Below are positions 44,712-53,412 of a stretch of DNA of 58,092 bases, in pieces. Position numbers and translations under genes: made by a program. This stretch comes from Alphaproteobacteria bacterium (GTDB lineage: Bacteria > Pseudomonadota > Alphaproteobacteria > Sphingomonadales > Emcibacteraceae), in contig JAADFR010000004.1 of NCBI GenBank assembly GCA_013152755.1, positions 5,032 through 63,123 of the forward strand. Reading direction: 5' to 3'. The first letter of the stretch is position 1. Each line of letters opens with the position of its first letter. The notes under the pieces were generated by a model. That model saw only the letters and a program-made list of their open reading frames with translations, did not search any database and was not told the origin of the DNA.

Positions 44712-45790
44712 AACTTTGCCTGTATCTTGCGGGCAATATCCAGATAGATGGCCGTATGGGGGCTGTCCGGATTATGGACCACGATGGGGGTGCCGCTGTC
44801 GGATGTTTCGCGAATATCCATATGAAGCGGAATTTCGCCAAGGAAATCTATCTCAAGCTTTGCCGCAATCTCCCGCGCGCCGCCGTGGCCAAATATATCG
44901 GACCGCTCGCCGCAGGACGGGCAGAGGAAATAGCTCATATTCTCCACAATGCCGAAAACCTCCGTATCGGTCTTCTGGAACATATCCAGCCCCTTGCGGG
45001 CATCGATCAGGGCAATATCCTGCGGCGTGGAGACCACAATGGCACCGTCCATGTCAATGGTTTGGGCCAGGGTGAGCTGCACATCCCCGGTCCCCGGCGG
45101 CAGGTCCAGAACCAGCACGTCCAGCTCCCCAGCCACATCCCATTTGGTGTCATTGGTCATCTGCTTGACCGCGCCCATAACCATGGGACCACGCCAGATG
45201 GTGGCGGTATCCTGTTTCATGAGATAGCCTAATGACATGCTCACAAGGCCGTGGCTGATGATAGGGATAATTTTCTTGTCTTCGCTTTGATGAGGTTTCT
45301 CATCCACGCCGAGCAGGGTCGGGATAGAGGGGCCGTAAATATCCACATCAAAAATCCCGGCTTTCAGGCCGATGGCTTGCAGGGCGAGGGCCAGATTAAC
45401 GGCGGTGGTGGATTTGCCGACCCCGCCCTTGCCGCTGGCCACCGCAATCACATGCTTGACGCCGGGGATTTTACTAGTGTTTTTTAGCGGGCCGGAGCCT
45501 TTTTCCGGGGCCTGCATGGCGGGGATTTCCTTGGCTGGGTCTCGCTGGGCGGTCAGCACAGAGGTAATCTTGCTTGCCGCCGTCAGGTCCAGAAGTTTTG
45601 CATCACATTTTTGTCTGATCTGCTCCATCATTTCGGCCTCGGCGGGGTCGATATTGAGGGCAAAACCGACCTCGTTATCTTTAATGACCAACCCCTGAAC
45701 CATACCAAGGGTGACAATATCGCGGCCCTTGCCCGGATGAGTGATGGATTTTAGAATATTTATAACCTGTTCGCGCTTGACCTCTGACAT
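44708..45790 (-). CDS. apbC: Mrp/NBP35-family iron-sulfur carrier ATPase
   Basis: A 360-aa P-loop protein that helps deliver Fe-S clusters. An N-terminal MIP18-like (DUF59) domain (about 1-85) precedes the ATPase with deviant Walker A GKGGVGKSTTAVNLA and switch segment DLPPGTGD. A CPSCG motif near residue 285 holds the cluster cysteines. ATG 45790 has AGGA about 7 nt upstream; an in-frame extension to 45982 runs over the divergent hflK start and is rejected. Confidence 0.95.
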   Translation of the reverse strand: MSEVKREQVINILKSITHPGKGRDIVTLGMVQGLVIKDNEVGFALNIDPAEAEMMEQIRQKCDAKLLDLTAASKITSVLTAQRDPAKEIPAMQAPEKGSGPLKNTSKIPGVKHVIAVASGKGGVGKSTTAVNLALALQAIGLKAGIFDVDIYGPSIPTLLGVDEKPHQSEDKKIIPIISHGLVSMSLGYLMKQDTATIWRGPMVMGAVKQMTNDTKWDVAGELDVLVLDLPPGTGDVQLTLAQTIDMDGAIVVSTPQDIALIDARKGLDMFQKTDTEVFGIVENMSYFLCPSCGERSDIFGHGGAREIAAKLEIDFLGEIPLHMDIRETSDSGTPIVVHNPDSPHTAIYLDIARKIQAKL

Positions 45791-45823
45791 TTTAATCCTA
45801 TCTATGATACTATTGTAATATTG

Positions 45824-45852
45824 TTGTTCTTGTCCCCCACATAGAATATATA
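45824..45852 (+). promoter_or_regulatory. Probable hflK promoter
   Basis: TTGTTC (45824-45829) and TATATA (45847-45852) are 17 bp apart in the 142-bp divergent gap between apbC and hflK. The leader would be about 74 nt and ends with AAGGAG 7 nt before the hflK ATG. Confidence 0.45.
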
Positions 45853-45932
45853 AGTGGTAAGAATAAAAAATATAGGGGGAATAGTGTTTTTTCCAAATTT
45901 GGGTCGATATTTTCTTTTTAAGGAGCGCAAGT

Positions 45933-46967
45933 ATGTCTTGGCAAAATAATAATGGTGGTAAGGATCGGGGACCATGGGGCAACGGCCCGGGCGGCGGCGG
46001 TCAGGAGCCACCGGATATCGACGAATTGATCCGCAAGGGTCAGGATAAATTCCGCAATGCCTTTGGCGGCGGCAAAGGCGGTGGTAAGGGCATGTTTATG
46101 CTGATCGCCCTGCTGTTCGTTGTTGGTTATCTCTATGCGGCACTATACAAGGTTCAGCCCGATGAAGCCGGGGTTGTCCTGCGCTTTGGCAAATGGGTTG
46201 AAACCACGGATACCGGTCTTCATTTTCATTGGCCGCCCATTGATGAGGTCATCATTCCCAAAGTAACGGCGGTGAACAAGATCGATGTGGGCTTCGGGGC
46301 CGGAAAAAAAGAACGTCAGATGTTGACCGGGGATGAGAATATTGTTGATGTACGCTATTCTGTCCTGTGGCGGATCAAGGATCCGGCCCGTTTTCTGTTT
46401 AACCTTGATCAGAAAGAGCAGAGCATCAAATCCATTTCAGAAAGTGCCATGCGCGAAGTGGTGGCCAAGACGGACATTCAGCAGATCATGACATCTGAAC
46501 GGTTTGGTATTGAGGTAGAGGTGCGCGGCATCATGCAGGAAGTCCTCGACAAATATGAGGCCGGCATTGAGATCACACAAGTCAAGATGGATACGGTATC
46601 GCCGCCCGCGCAGGTATCCGAAGCGTTCAATGATGTGCAGAAGGCCGAAGCGGACCGGGATAAAACCATCAATGAAGCCAAGAAATATCAAAATAAAATC
46701 GTACCGACAGCACGCGGGACGGCGGAAAGAATGAATCAGGAAGCCCAAGCCTATAAAGCCCGGGCCATCACCATGGCGCAGGGGGAAAGCGCGCGCTTCC
46801 TGTCCGTTTATGAGCAATATAAAATGGCCAAGGATGTGACCCGGCGCCGGATATATCTGGAAACCATGGAAAGAATCCTCAGCAATACGGACAAGGTCAT
46901 TCTGGAAAATGAGGGCGGCGGCGTGTTGCCCTATCTTCCCTTGCCCGCGATCAAGAAACAGAATTAG
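45933..46967 (+). CDS. hflK: FtsH protease modulator HflK
   Basis: A 344-aa SPFH/prohibitin-family membrane protein. It has a Gly/Pro-rich cytoplasmic N-terminus (GGGGQEPPDIDELI), one membrane helix (about 50-70) and the periplasmic SPFH domain with helical tail. With HflC it forms a cage around FtsH that limits proteolysis of membrane proteins. It starts at ATG 45933 with AAGGAG. hflC follows by 15 bp. Confidence 0.96.
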   Translation: MSWQNNNGGKDRGPWGNGPGGGGQEPPDIDELIRKGQDKFRNAFGGGKGGGKGMFMLIALLFVVGYLYAALYKVQPDEAGVVLRFGKWVETTDTGLHFHWPPIDEVIIPKVTAVNKIDVGFGAGKKERQMLTGDENIVDVRYSVLWRIKDPARFLFNLDQKEQSIKSISESAMREVVAKTDIQQIMTSERFGIEVEVRGIMQEVLDKYEAGIEITQVKMDTVSPPAQVSEAFNDVQKAEADRDKTINEAKKYQNKIVPTARGTAERMNQEAQAYKARAITMAQGESARFLSVYEQYKMAKDVTRRRIYLETMERILSNTDKVILENEGGGVLPYLPLPAIKKQN

Positions 46968-46982
46968 GACAGGATAGAGATC

Positions 46983-47867
46983 ATGAATAATCTAAAAACT
47001 TTAATTGCGTTGATTGTCCTGGGCGGTAGTGTTGTGTTGCTGGGGGCATCCATATTCACCGTACGGGAAACGGAGCAGGCTCTGGTTCTGGAACTTGGTA
47101 AATGGAAGAAGACTGTTACCGAACCCGGCTTGCATCTGAAAACACCATTTTTGGAAAATGTGGTTTATTTTGACAAGCGGATTCTGTTGCTTGATACCCC
47201 GGAATTGATTGTTATTACCGAGGATCAGAAACGGATCATTGTCGATGCCTTTACCGAATTTCGGGTTGAGGATCCTCTGAAAGTTTATCAGGCGGTCCGT
47301 AATGTGAGCGGTGCGGAATCACGGCTTTCCATCATTATCAATTCCAACCTGCGTAAAGTTTTCGGTCAGCGGGAGTTCAAAGACGCCCTGTCCGGAGAGC
47401 GGCGGACTCTGCGCAAAGCTATTTCGGATTCAGTGCGTGATGAGGCCGATGCCCTTGGCATCAAGGTGGTGGATGTGCGCATTAAACGTACCGACCTGCC
47501 TGCGGAAAACAGCAAGCCGATCTTTGACAGCATGATTGCCGAACGTCAACAGGTGGCCCGTGAAATTCGTGCGCGCGGCGAGGAACAGGCTATCCGAATC
47601 AAGTCAAAAGCCGATCGGGACCGTACAGTTCTGTTGGCGGAAGCGGAACGGGATGCCCAGAAACTGCGCGGTGAAGGGGATGCCACAGCGGCCAAGATTT
47701 TTGCTGATGCCTATAATCAGGATCCGGAGTTTTATGCTTTTTATCGGTCCATGCGCGCCTATAATGTGGCCTTCAAGAAGAATAACACGACCATGATTCT
47801 GTCACCTGACAGTGACTTTTTCAAGTATTTCAGGGATATGAATGGTAAAGAAAAATCTAAGAAATAG
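46983..47867 (+). CDS. hflC: FtsH protease modulator HflC
   Basis: A 294-aa partner of HflK with an N-terminal membrane anchor (about 5-25), an SPFH domain starting VRETEQALVLELGKW, and the conserved VRIKRTDLP and DPEFYAFYRSMRAY segments. The stop at 47867 is followed by a hairpin at 47885-47913. Confidence 0.96.
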   Translation: MNNLKTLIALIVLGGSVVLLGASIFTVRETEQALVLELGKWKKTVTEPGLHLKTPFLENVVYFDKRILLLDTPELIVITEDQKRIIVDAFTEFRVEDPLKVYQAVRNVSGAESRLSIIINSNLRKVFGQREFKDALSGERRTLRKAISDSVRDEADALGIKVVDVRIKRTDLPAENSKPIFDSMIAERQQVAREIRARGEEQAIRIKSKADRDRTVLLAEAERDAQKLRGEGDATAAKIFADAYNQDPEFYAFYRSMRAYNVAFKKNNTTMILSPDSDFFKYFRDMNGKEKSKK

Positions 47868-47884
47868 GCAGGTTTTTTTAAGTC

Positions 47885-47913
47885 GGGAGCAAGGGCCAAT
47901 GGTCTTTGCTCCC
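47885..47913 (+). terminator. Hairpin after hflKC
   Basis: A 13-bp stem (GGGAGCAAGGGCC / GGTCTTTGCTCCC, two G-T pairs) with loop AAT lies 17 bp after hflC. The tail is only moderately T-rich, so termination may be partial. The remaining gap to degP (to 48103) shows no other feature. Confidence 0.55.
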
Positions 47914-48103
47914 ATGTCTGTTTCTTGGGCTAGTCTCTTGGGCCTGTTTCTCGGACCGGATTAATGCGATAAAGTGATGGAAAAATACGACCAACTGCTT
48001 TTGAGCCTCTCATTTCTGTCACAAAGTATGGTAATGATGTGAAAAATAATATTTCCAGGGAAGAAATTTAACTTTGGATAAACGGAAGATATCAGGAATG
48101 CGT

Positions 48104-49570
48104 ATGAGTGAAATAAAGAAAATTTTTGCGGGGGCAATGATCATTGTCTCTGCTGTGGTAATCATGCCCGTTGCCGCCTTTGCAAAAGGCGCACCGGACA
48201 GCTTTGCGGACCTTGCGGAAAAATTATTGCCGGCAGTGGTTAATGTGAATACGACCCAAACCATCAAGATCAATCGGCGGTCCATGCCGCGAATCCCCGG
48301 TATGGAGGATTTCTTCAAACGGTTTGATCGTGGGCAGGGCAAGGATAACGGTGAGGATGAGGACGGTAAAGAACGCCCTCTGACCCGTCAGCGTCAATCA
48401 CTTGGCACCGGCTTTATCATTGATCCGTCCGGCATTATTGTCACCAATAATCATGTGATCGACAAGGCCGATGAAATTATGATCAAAATGCCCGATGGTC
48501 GGGAGTTTGAGGCTAAACTTATCGGTAAAGACAGTAAACTTGATCTGGCCGTCCTTAAAGTGGAAAGCGACAAGCCTCTGCCTTTCGTCCGGTTTGGCGA
48601 TGACAGTAAATCCCGCATCGGGGACTGGGTGCTGGCTATCGGCAATCCTTATTCCCTTGGCGGGACCATTACGGCAGGTATTATCTCCGCCCGTAACCGT
48701 GACATCAATTCCGGGCCCTATGATAAATATATTCAGACCGATGCCTCCATCAACCGGGGCAACAGCGGTGGCCCCATGTTCAATATGAAGGGTGAAGTGA
48801 TCGGCATCAATACGGCTATCTTCTCGCCTTCTGGCGGCAATATCGGTATTGGTTTTGCTATTCCCTCCAATCAGGCCCAGCATGTGATCAGCCAATTGCG
48901 CAAATATGGTCATACCAAACGGGGCCGTATCGGGATCAGCTTTCAACCTGTGACCGATGATATTGCCGAAAGTCTTGGCATGGAAGCGGGCCACGGTGCG
49001 CTTGTAACCTCTGTTGTCGAAGGCGGTCCCGCGGATAAGGCGGGCATATTGGCCGATGATATTATTATCGAATTTGAAGGCAAGACCATCAAGGAACGTA
49101 ATGATCTGCCGATCTGGGTGGCCAATACGGAAGTTGGCAAGAAGGTGAAAATGGTTGTCCTGCGCAAAGGCAAGCGCAAGAATCTGACCCTTATGATTGA
49201 CGAGCTTCCTGAGAATGAGGAAATCGCCGAGAATATTCCCGATAATCCGGATGCGGTTATCCCCAGCAAGGAAGTTCTGGGCATGAGCCTTGAGCCAATT
49301 ACTGAGAAAACCCGCAAAGCCCTGAAATTGGACGACGATGTGAAAGGTGTCTTCATCGCCGGGGTGGACCGTAACAGTCCAGCCGGGGAAAAAGGCCTTC
49401 GCCGGGGTGATATTATCGTTGGGATTACCCAGGAAGAAGTAACTTCAGTGGATGAGGCCCTCAAACGGATTGAGGAATTGAAGAAAAAAGGACGTAAAAG
49501 CATCCTTCTTAAATTTATCCGTCGGGGCAATACAGCCTTTGTCACGGTAAAGTTTGATAAGGAAGATTAA
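48104..49570 (+). CDS. degP: Do-family periplasmic serine protease
   Basis: DegP/HtrA-type protease and chaperone for envelope protein quality control (488 aa). The signal peptide (MSEIKKIFAGAMIIVSAVVIM, cleaved near AFA-KG) precedes a trypsin-like domain with His in TNNHVID, Asp in KLDLAVL and Ser in RGNSGGPM. Two PDZ domains follow (about 275-365 and 390-485). ATG 48104 has AGGA 6 nt upstream; ATG 48098 is also possible. The hflKC-degP order is usual in alphaproteobacteria. A strong terminator follows. Confidence 0.96.
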   Translation: MSEIKKIFAGAMIIVSAVVIMPVAAFAKGAPDSFADLAEKLLPAVVNVNTTQTIKINRRSMPRIPGMEDFFKRFDRGQGKDNGEDEDGKERPLTRQRQSLGTGFIIDPSGIIVTNNHVIDKADEIMIKMPDGREFEAKLIGKDSKLDLAVLKVESDKPLPFVRFGDDSKSRIGDWVLAIGNPYSLGGTITAGIISARNRDINSGPYDKYIQTDASINRGNSGGPMFNMKGEVIGINTAIFSPSGGNIGIGFAIPSNQAQHVISQLRKYGHTKRGRIGISFQPVTDDIAESLGMEAGHGALVTSVVEGGPADKAGILADDIIIEFEGKTIKERNDLPIWVANTEVGKKVKMVVLRKGKRKNLTLMIDELPENEEIAENIPDNPDAVIPSKEVLGMSLEPITEKTRKALKLDDDVKGVFIAGVDRNSPAGEKGLRRGDIIVGITQEEVTSVDEALKRIEELKKKGRKSILLKFIRRGNTAFVTVKFDKED

Positions 49571-49594
49571 CCCTTCATCGCAAATTTTTAAATG

Positions 49595-49623
49595 GGCCGG
49601 GTCATATGATCCGGCCTTTTTTT
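49595..49623 (+). terminator. Intrinsic terminator of degP
   Basis: GGCCGG (49595-49600) pairs with CCGGCC (49611-49616). The inner TCA/TGA pairs extend the stem, and seven T follow. It lies 25 bp after the degP stop. Confidence 0.85.
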
Positions 49624-49766
49624 GTTTGTTGATGGTCCAAATGTTGTATAATGATCCGGTAAATGAGGGGCAGGCCTGTGGTGGGTCACAGATAGCGTGT
49701 TTTAAGATGGATATTCAGTTATAAGAAAATTAGAACCTTTGCTTTATAGCGGTTTATTTTATTAAA

Positions 49767-49779
49767 TAGAATAATTCTA
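49767..49779. promoter_or_regulatory. Palindromic operator candidate upstream of peroxiredoxin
   Basis: TAGAA-TAA-TTCTA is a perfect interrupted palindrome placed 2 bp upstream of the -35 element. The core resembles the Irr iron-control element of alphaproteobacteria (TTAGAA-N3-TTCTAA, from memory). One site cannot prove the regulator. Confidence 0.35.
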
Positions 49780-49781
49780 AG

Positions 49782-49810
49782 TTGATCTTTTTGCCGTGAC
49801 ACTGTATAAA
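49782..49810 (+). promoter_or_regulatory. Promoter of the peroxiredoxin gene
   Basis: TTGATC (49782-49787) and TATAAA (49805-49810) are separated by 17 bp. Transcription would begin near 49817, about 46 nt before ATG 49863. Confidence 0.65.
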
Positions 49811-49862
49811 TGCTTTAGAATTTTGCGACTCCAATTCGATGTTTAACTTAAAGGAAAATAAT

Positions 49863-50381
49863 ATGACCCGAGTACCTGACGTAACTTTTATGACCCGTGT
49901 GCGCAACGATGCCCTGGACGGCCCAAATCCGTTTGAATGGAAGGCTTTGACCTCTGATGAAATTTTCAAAGGCAAGAAAGTCATTTTGTTTGCTCTGCCG
50001 GGCGCCTATACGCCTACCTGTTCCACAACCCATTTGCCGGGCTATGAAAAGCATTTTGACGAGATGAAGGCGCTGGGCGTGGATTCCGTGGTCTGCCTGT
50101 CCGTCAATGATGCCTTCGTCATGTATAACTGGGGCAAGGCCCAGAATGTGGAAAATGTATTCCTGCTTCCGGATGGTAGCGGTGAATTTTCCCGCAAGAT
50201 GGGTATGTTGGTCAATAAAGACAATGTGGGCTTTGGCTTCCGCAGTTGGCGTTATTCCATGGTTGTGGACGATGGCGAGATTACAAAAATGTTTGTTGAG
50301 CCGGGCTTTAGCGACAATTGCCCAACGGACCCGTTTGAAGTATCCGATGCGGACACAATGCTGGCTTACTTGAAAAGCTAA
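49863..50381 (+). CDS. Peroxiredoxin, Prx5/AhpE-like
   Basis: A 172-aa thiol peroxidase. The peroxidatic Cys lies in ALPGAYTPTCSTTHLPGY (about residue 50), the Prx5-type active site; an SDNCPTDPFEVSDA tail is typical of this group. ATG 49863 has AAGGAA 6 nt upstream and is preferred over ATG 49839. It has its own promoter and a strong terminator, so it is monocistronic. The reducing partner (glutaredoxin or thioredoxin) is not adjacent. Confidence 0.94.
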   Translation: MTRVPDVTFMTRVRNDALDGPNPFEWKALTSDEIFKGKKVILFALPGAYTPTCSTTHLPGYEKHFDEMKALGVDSVVCLSVNDAFVMYNWGKAQNVENVFLLPDGSGEFSRKMGMLVNKDNVGFGFRSWRYSMVVDDGEITKMFVEPGFSDNCPTDPFEVSDADTMLAYLKS

Positions 50382-50403
50382 ACCATATATAAAGTTATTT
50401 ATT

Positions 50404-50437
50404 AAAAGGTCATAGCAGAAATGCTATGGCCTTTTTT
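50404..50437 (+). terminator. Intrinsic terminator of the peroxiredoxin gene
   Basis: A 14-bp stem (AAAAGGTCATAGCA / TGCTATGGCCTTTT, one G-T pair) with a GAAA tetraloop ends in a run of T. Confidence 0.92.
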
Positions 50438-50536
50438 ATTTCTTGTCTCAAAAAAATATCTCCTTATCGCATGGTGTAATGCAGTTATAAGCCTTTGGGT
50501 TATGACATATCACGCTGGTTATCAGGAGGAATATCC

Positions 50537-51514
50537 ATGAAAGCGATGATCTATACAAAATACGGTTCCCCGGATGTTCTTGAGTTAACAGAGGTTGAAA
50601 AACCAACCCCTCGGGGTGATGAGGTTCTGGTAAAGCTTCATGCGGTATCGCTGAATTCATCAGATTGGGAATTCTTAACCGCCAAGTCATTTATAATCCG
50701 TCTGTTATCGGGGCTGTTAAAGCCAAAATACACAATCCTTGGCTCTGATATAGCCGGGCGGGTTGAAGCTGTTGGCAAGGACGTCAAGCAGTTCCAGCCG
50801 GGGGATGAGGTATATGGGGACATATTCATGCGTTGGGGCGGGTTTGCCGAGTATGTATGTGCATCGGAAGATACCTTGATGAAGAAACCAGCCTGTATGA
50901 CATTTGAGGAAGCTGCGGCTATGCCTCAGGCGGGGACTCTTGCACTTCAGGGGCTTCGTGATAAAGGACAGGTTAAGACGGGGCAGAATATTTTGATTAA
51001 TGGCGCGGGGGGTGGCGCTGGTACATTTGCAATACAGATTGCAAAATCATATGGGGCAGAGGTGACCGGCGTGGATAATGCAGGGAAACTTGACATGATG
51101 CGCAGGGTCGGAGCCGATCATGTTATTGATTATACGAAAGAAGATTTTACCAGAAATGGAAAATCATATGACTTGATTCTTGATTTTGCGGCTTATCGTT
51201 CGATTTTCCATAACAAGCGGGCATTGGCACCGAAGGGAATTTATGTCTTCGTCGGCGGTTCTATGGCTTGGGCTTTTCAAATATTGTGTTTGGGGCCACT
51301 GATTAAGAAAATTGGAGGACAGGAAATAGGGATTTTATCACATCATCAAAATAAAAAGGATATGGCTCTTATGGCGGATCTTTTTGAAAGAGGTACAGTC
51401 GTCCCTATTATAGATAGATGTTATACTTTTAGTGAGGCGGCAAAAGCTTTTCGGTATCTTGGGGAGGGCAAAGCTCAGGGCAAAGTGGTTATCACCATGG
51501 AGACATGTTCATGA
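50537..51514 (+). CDS. Zinc-independent MDR oxidoreductase (quinone reductase-like), copy 1
   Basis: A 325-aa NAD(P)H-dependent medium-chain dehydrogenase/reductase of the quinone/enone reductase type. The catalytic GroES-like domain (about 1-125) lacks the zinc-binding cysteine cluster. The Rossmann domain has INGAGGGAGTFAIQIAKSYGAEVTGV (in parts, about 150-175). ATG 50537 has a perfect AGGAGGA 6 nt upstream. It overlaps the next gene by 4 bp, and the two products are clear paralogues. The substrate is unknown. Confidence 0.9.
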   Translation: MKAMIYTKYGSPDVLELTEVEKPTPRGDEVLVKLHAVSLNSSDWEFLTAKSFIIRLLSGLLKPKYTILGSDIAGRVEAVGKDVKQFQPGDEVYGDIFMRWGGFAEYVCASEDTLMKKPACMTFEEAAAMPQAGTLALQGLRDKGQVKTGQNILINGAGGGAGTFAIQIAKSYGAEVTGVDNAGKLDMMRRVGADHVIDYTKEDFTRNGKSYDLILDFAAYRSIFHNKRALAPKGIYVFVGGSMAWAFQILCLGPLIKKIGGQEIGILSHHQNKKDMALMADLFERGTVVPIIDRCYTFSEAAKAFRYLGEGKAQGKVVITMETCS

Positions 51515-52485
51515 AAGCAATGATATTTGAAAAATACGGCCCACCTGATGTTCTAGAGCTGACAGAGGTTGAAAAACCAGCGCCCAAGGATGATGAAGTT
51601 CTGATCCGGATTCATGGGACGACTGTGATCATGGGGGACTGTGAATTTCGCGGCTTTAATTTTCCATTATGGTTCTGGCTGCCCTTGCGGTTGTATGCGG
51701 GGCTTTTGCGGCCAAAGAGAGTTAACATTCTGGGGCAGGAACTGGCCGGGCAAATAGAAGCCATTGGCAAGGATGTCAGGAAGTTTAAAACGGGAGATAA
51801 GGTTTTCGCGGCCACTGATATTGGTTTCGGAGCCTATGCGGAATATAAATGTATGGGAGAAAATAAGGTCATTGCCCTGAAACCTGACAATATGACTTAC
51901 CTGGAGGCTGCCGTCGTACCCACCGGGGGGTTAAATGCCCTGCATTACATCAGAAGGGCCAATATTAAGCCGGGTGATAAGGTTCTTATCGTTGGCGCGG
52001 CCGGAAATATCGGGTCTTTTGCAGTGCAGCTTGCTAAGCATTTCGGCGGTTATGTCACGGCGGTGGATAGCCCGGACAAGATGGATATGTTGTTTGAGAT
52101 CGGGGCTGATCAGGTCATTGATTATACGCGGGAGGATTTTACCAAAAATGGAAAATCCTATGACGTAATTTTTGATGCGGTGGGCAAGAGTGCCTATTCC
52201 CGCAGTGTCCGGTCGTTAAAGCCAAAGGGCTGCTATTTACTGGCTAACCCCAAGTTCTCTCAGATGATAAGAAGCCTGTGGACACCTCTGGTGACCGGCA
52301 AAAAAGTTATATTTCAATTTGCCCCTTACCGGATCGAGGATTTAATTTTCCTCAAAGGCCTTATTGAGGCGGGTGAGATTACATCGCCCATTGATCGCAG
52401 TTATCCGCTGGAACAAATGGCTGAGGCGCACAGATATGTGGAATCAGGCTGCAAAAAGGGTCATGTGGCGATCACGATAGGGTAA
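51511..52485 (+). CDS. Zinc-independent MDR oxidoreductase (quinone reductase-like), copy 2
   Basis: A 324-aa paralogue of the preceding enzyme. Its N-terminus (MKAMIFEKYGPPDVLELTEV) and Rossmann motif (IVGAAGNIGSFAVQLAKHFGG) closely match. ATG 51511 lies inside the end of copy 1, with GGAG 8 nt upstream. The pair arose by tandem duplication and may act as a heteromer or on different carbonyl or quinone substrates (inference). Its 3' end overlaps the convergent serB gene by 14 bp. Confidence 0.9.
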   Translation: MKAMIFEKYGPPDVLELTEVEKPAPKDDEVLIRIHGTTVIMGDCEFRGFNFPLWFWLPLRLYAGLLRPKRVNILGQELAGQIEAIGKDVRKFKTGDKVFAATDIGFGAYAEYKCMGENKVIALKPDNMTYLEAAVVPTGGLNALHYIRRANIKPGDKVLIVGAAGNIGSFAVQLAKHFGGYVTAVDSPDKMDMLFEIGADQVIDYTREDFTKNGKSYDVIFDAVGKSAYSRSVRSLKPKGCYLLANPKFSQMIRSLWTPLVTGKKVIFQFAPYRIEDLIFLKGLIEAGEITSPIDRSYPLEQMAEAHRYVESGCKKGHVAITIG

Positions 52486-53359
52486 AATCCTTATCCGAAT
52501 AGCCTTGTAAATAGAGCAACGCGGTGAGGTCGGCATGGTTAAGGGCGATATTGGCAGCTTTTGCGGCGGCGGGTTTGGCGTGATAGGCAATGCCAAGCCC
52601 TGCTGCGCGGATCATGGGAATGTCGTTGGCCCCGTCACCGATGGCCATAATTTCATGGTCAGATAACCCGGCCTTGTTTTTAAATTCATTCAGACTGTCA
52701 AGCTTTGTTGTGCTGTCCACGATAGGCGGCAGCACATGGCCGGTGAGCTTGCCGTCCTTGATCTCCAGTGTATTGCCCCGGTTGACCTGAAAGCCGGTGA
52801 CCGCCGCCACCCTGCTGGTGAAGAAGGTAAAACCACCGGAGACCAATACCGTATTGGCCCCATTGGCATTCATGGTTTTTATCAGGGCAACCGCCCCGGG
52901 CATCAGCTTTACTCGGGCCTGATAGACCTCTTCCAACAGGCCAGCATCCATATTGGCCAATAGAGCCACCCGTTCCCGTAACGCCTGTTCAAAATCCAGA
53001 TGCCCCTGCATGGCGGCTTCGGTGATGGCGGATACCTTTTCCTTCATCCCGACAAAGTCAGCCAGTTCATCAATGCATTCGCATTGGATGATGGTGCTGT
53101 CCATATCGGCGACCAGAAGTTTTTTTACCCTTTGATTTGTCTGCTGAAAACCAAAGTCGAAATTCTCGCCGCTTAAATCAGGGCTGAGGCCGCGGCGGGC
53201 CTTGTCCAGATCACCGTCGAAAAATATATCCACGGCCACGCCCTCCGACAGCCATGAGACGGCGGTCACCCCGTCAAGGCGGGCCACATAGGTGGAAACA
53301 ATGTCATCGGTCAGGGTTGGTGCGGCGGGATTGGAGATCAGGGTGAGTAGGCTGTGCAT
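52472..53359 (-). CDS. serB: Phosphoserine phosphatase
   Basis: Last step of serine synthesis (295 aa). An N-terminal ACT-like region (about 1-80) precedes the HAD phosphatase domain with DMDSTIIQCECIDELAD (nucleophile and acid Asp), the VSGGFTFF motif and GDGANDIPMI. Length and layout match alphaproteobacterial SerB. It is divergent from miaA. Confidence 0.96.
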   Translation of the reverse strand: MHSLLTLISNPAAPTLTDDIVSTYVARLDGVTAVSWLSEGVAVDIFFDGDLDKARRGLSPDLSGENFDFGFQQTNQRVKKLLVADMDSTIIQCECIDELADFVGMKEKVSAITEAAMQGHLDFEQALRERVALLANMDAGLLEEVYQARVKLMPGAVALIKTMNANGANTVLVSGGFTFFTSRVAAVTGFQVNRGNTLEIKDGKLTGHVLPPIVDSTTKLDSLNEFKNKAGLSDHEIMAIGDGANDIPMIRAAGLGIAYHAKPAAAKAANIALNHADLTALLYLQGYSDKDFTLS

Positions 53360-53412
53360 AAATCGTAAACCTGTTTTGCGGTTGGAAAGAACTTACTATA
53401 TAAGTCAATATT

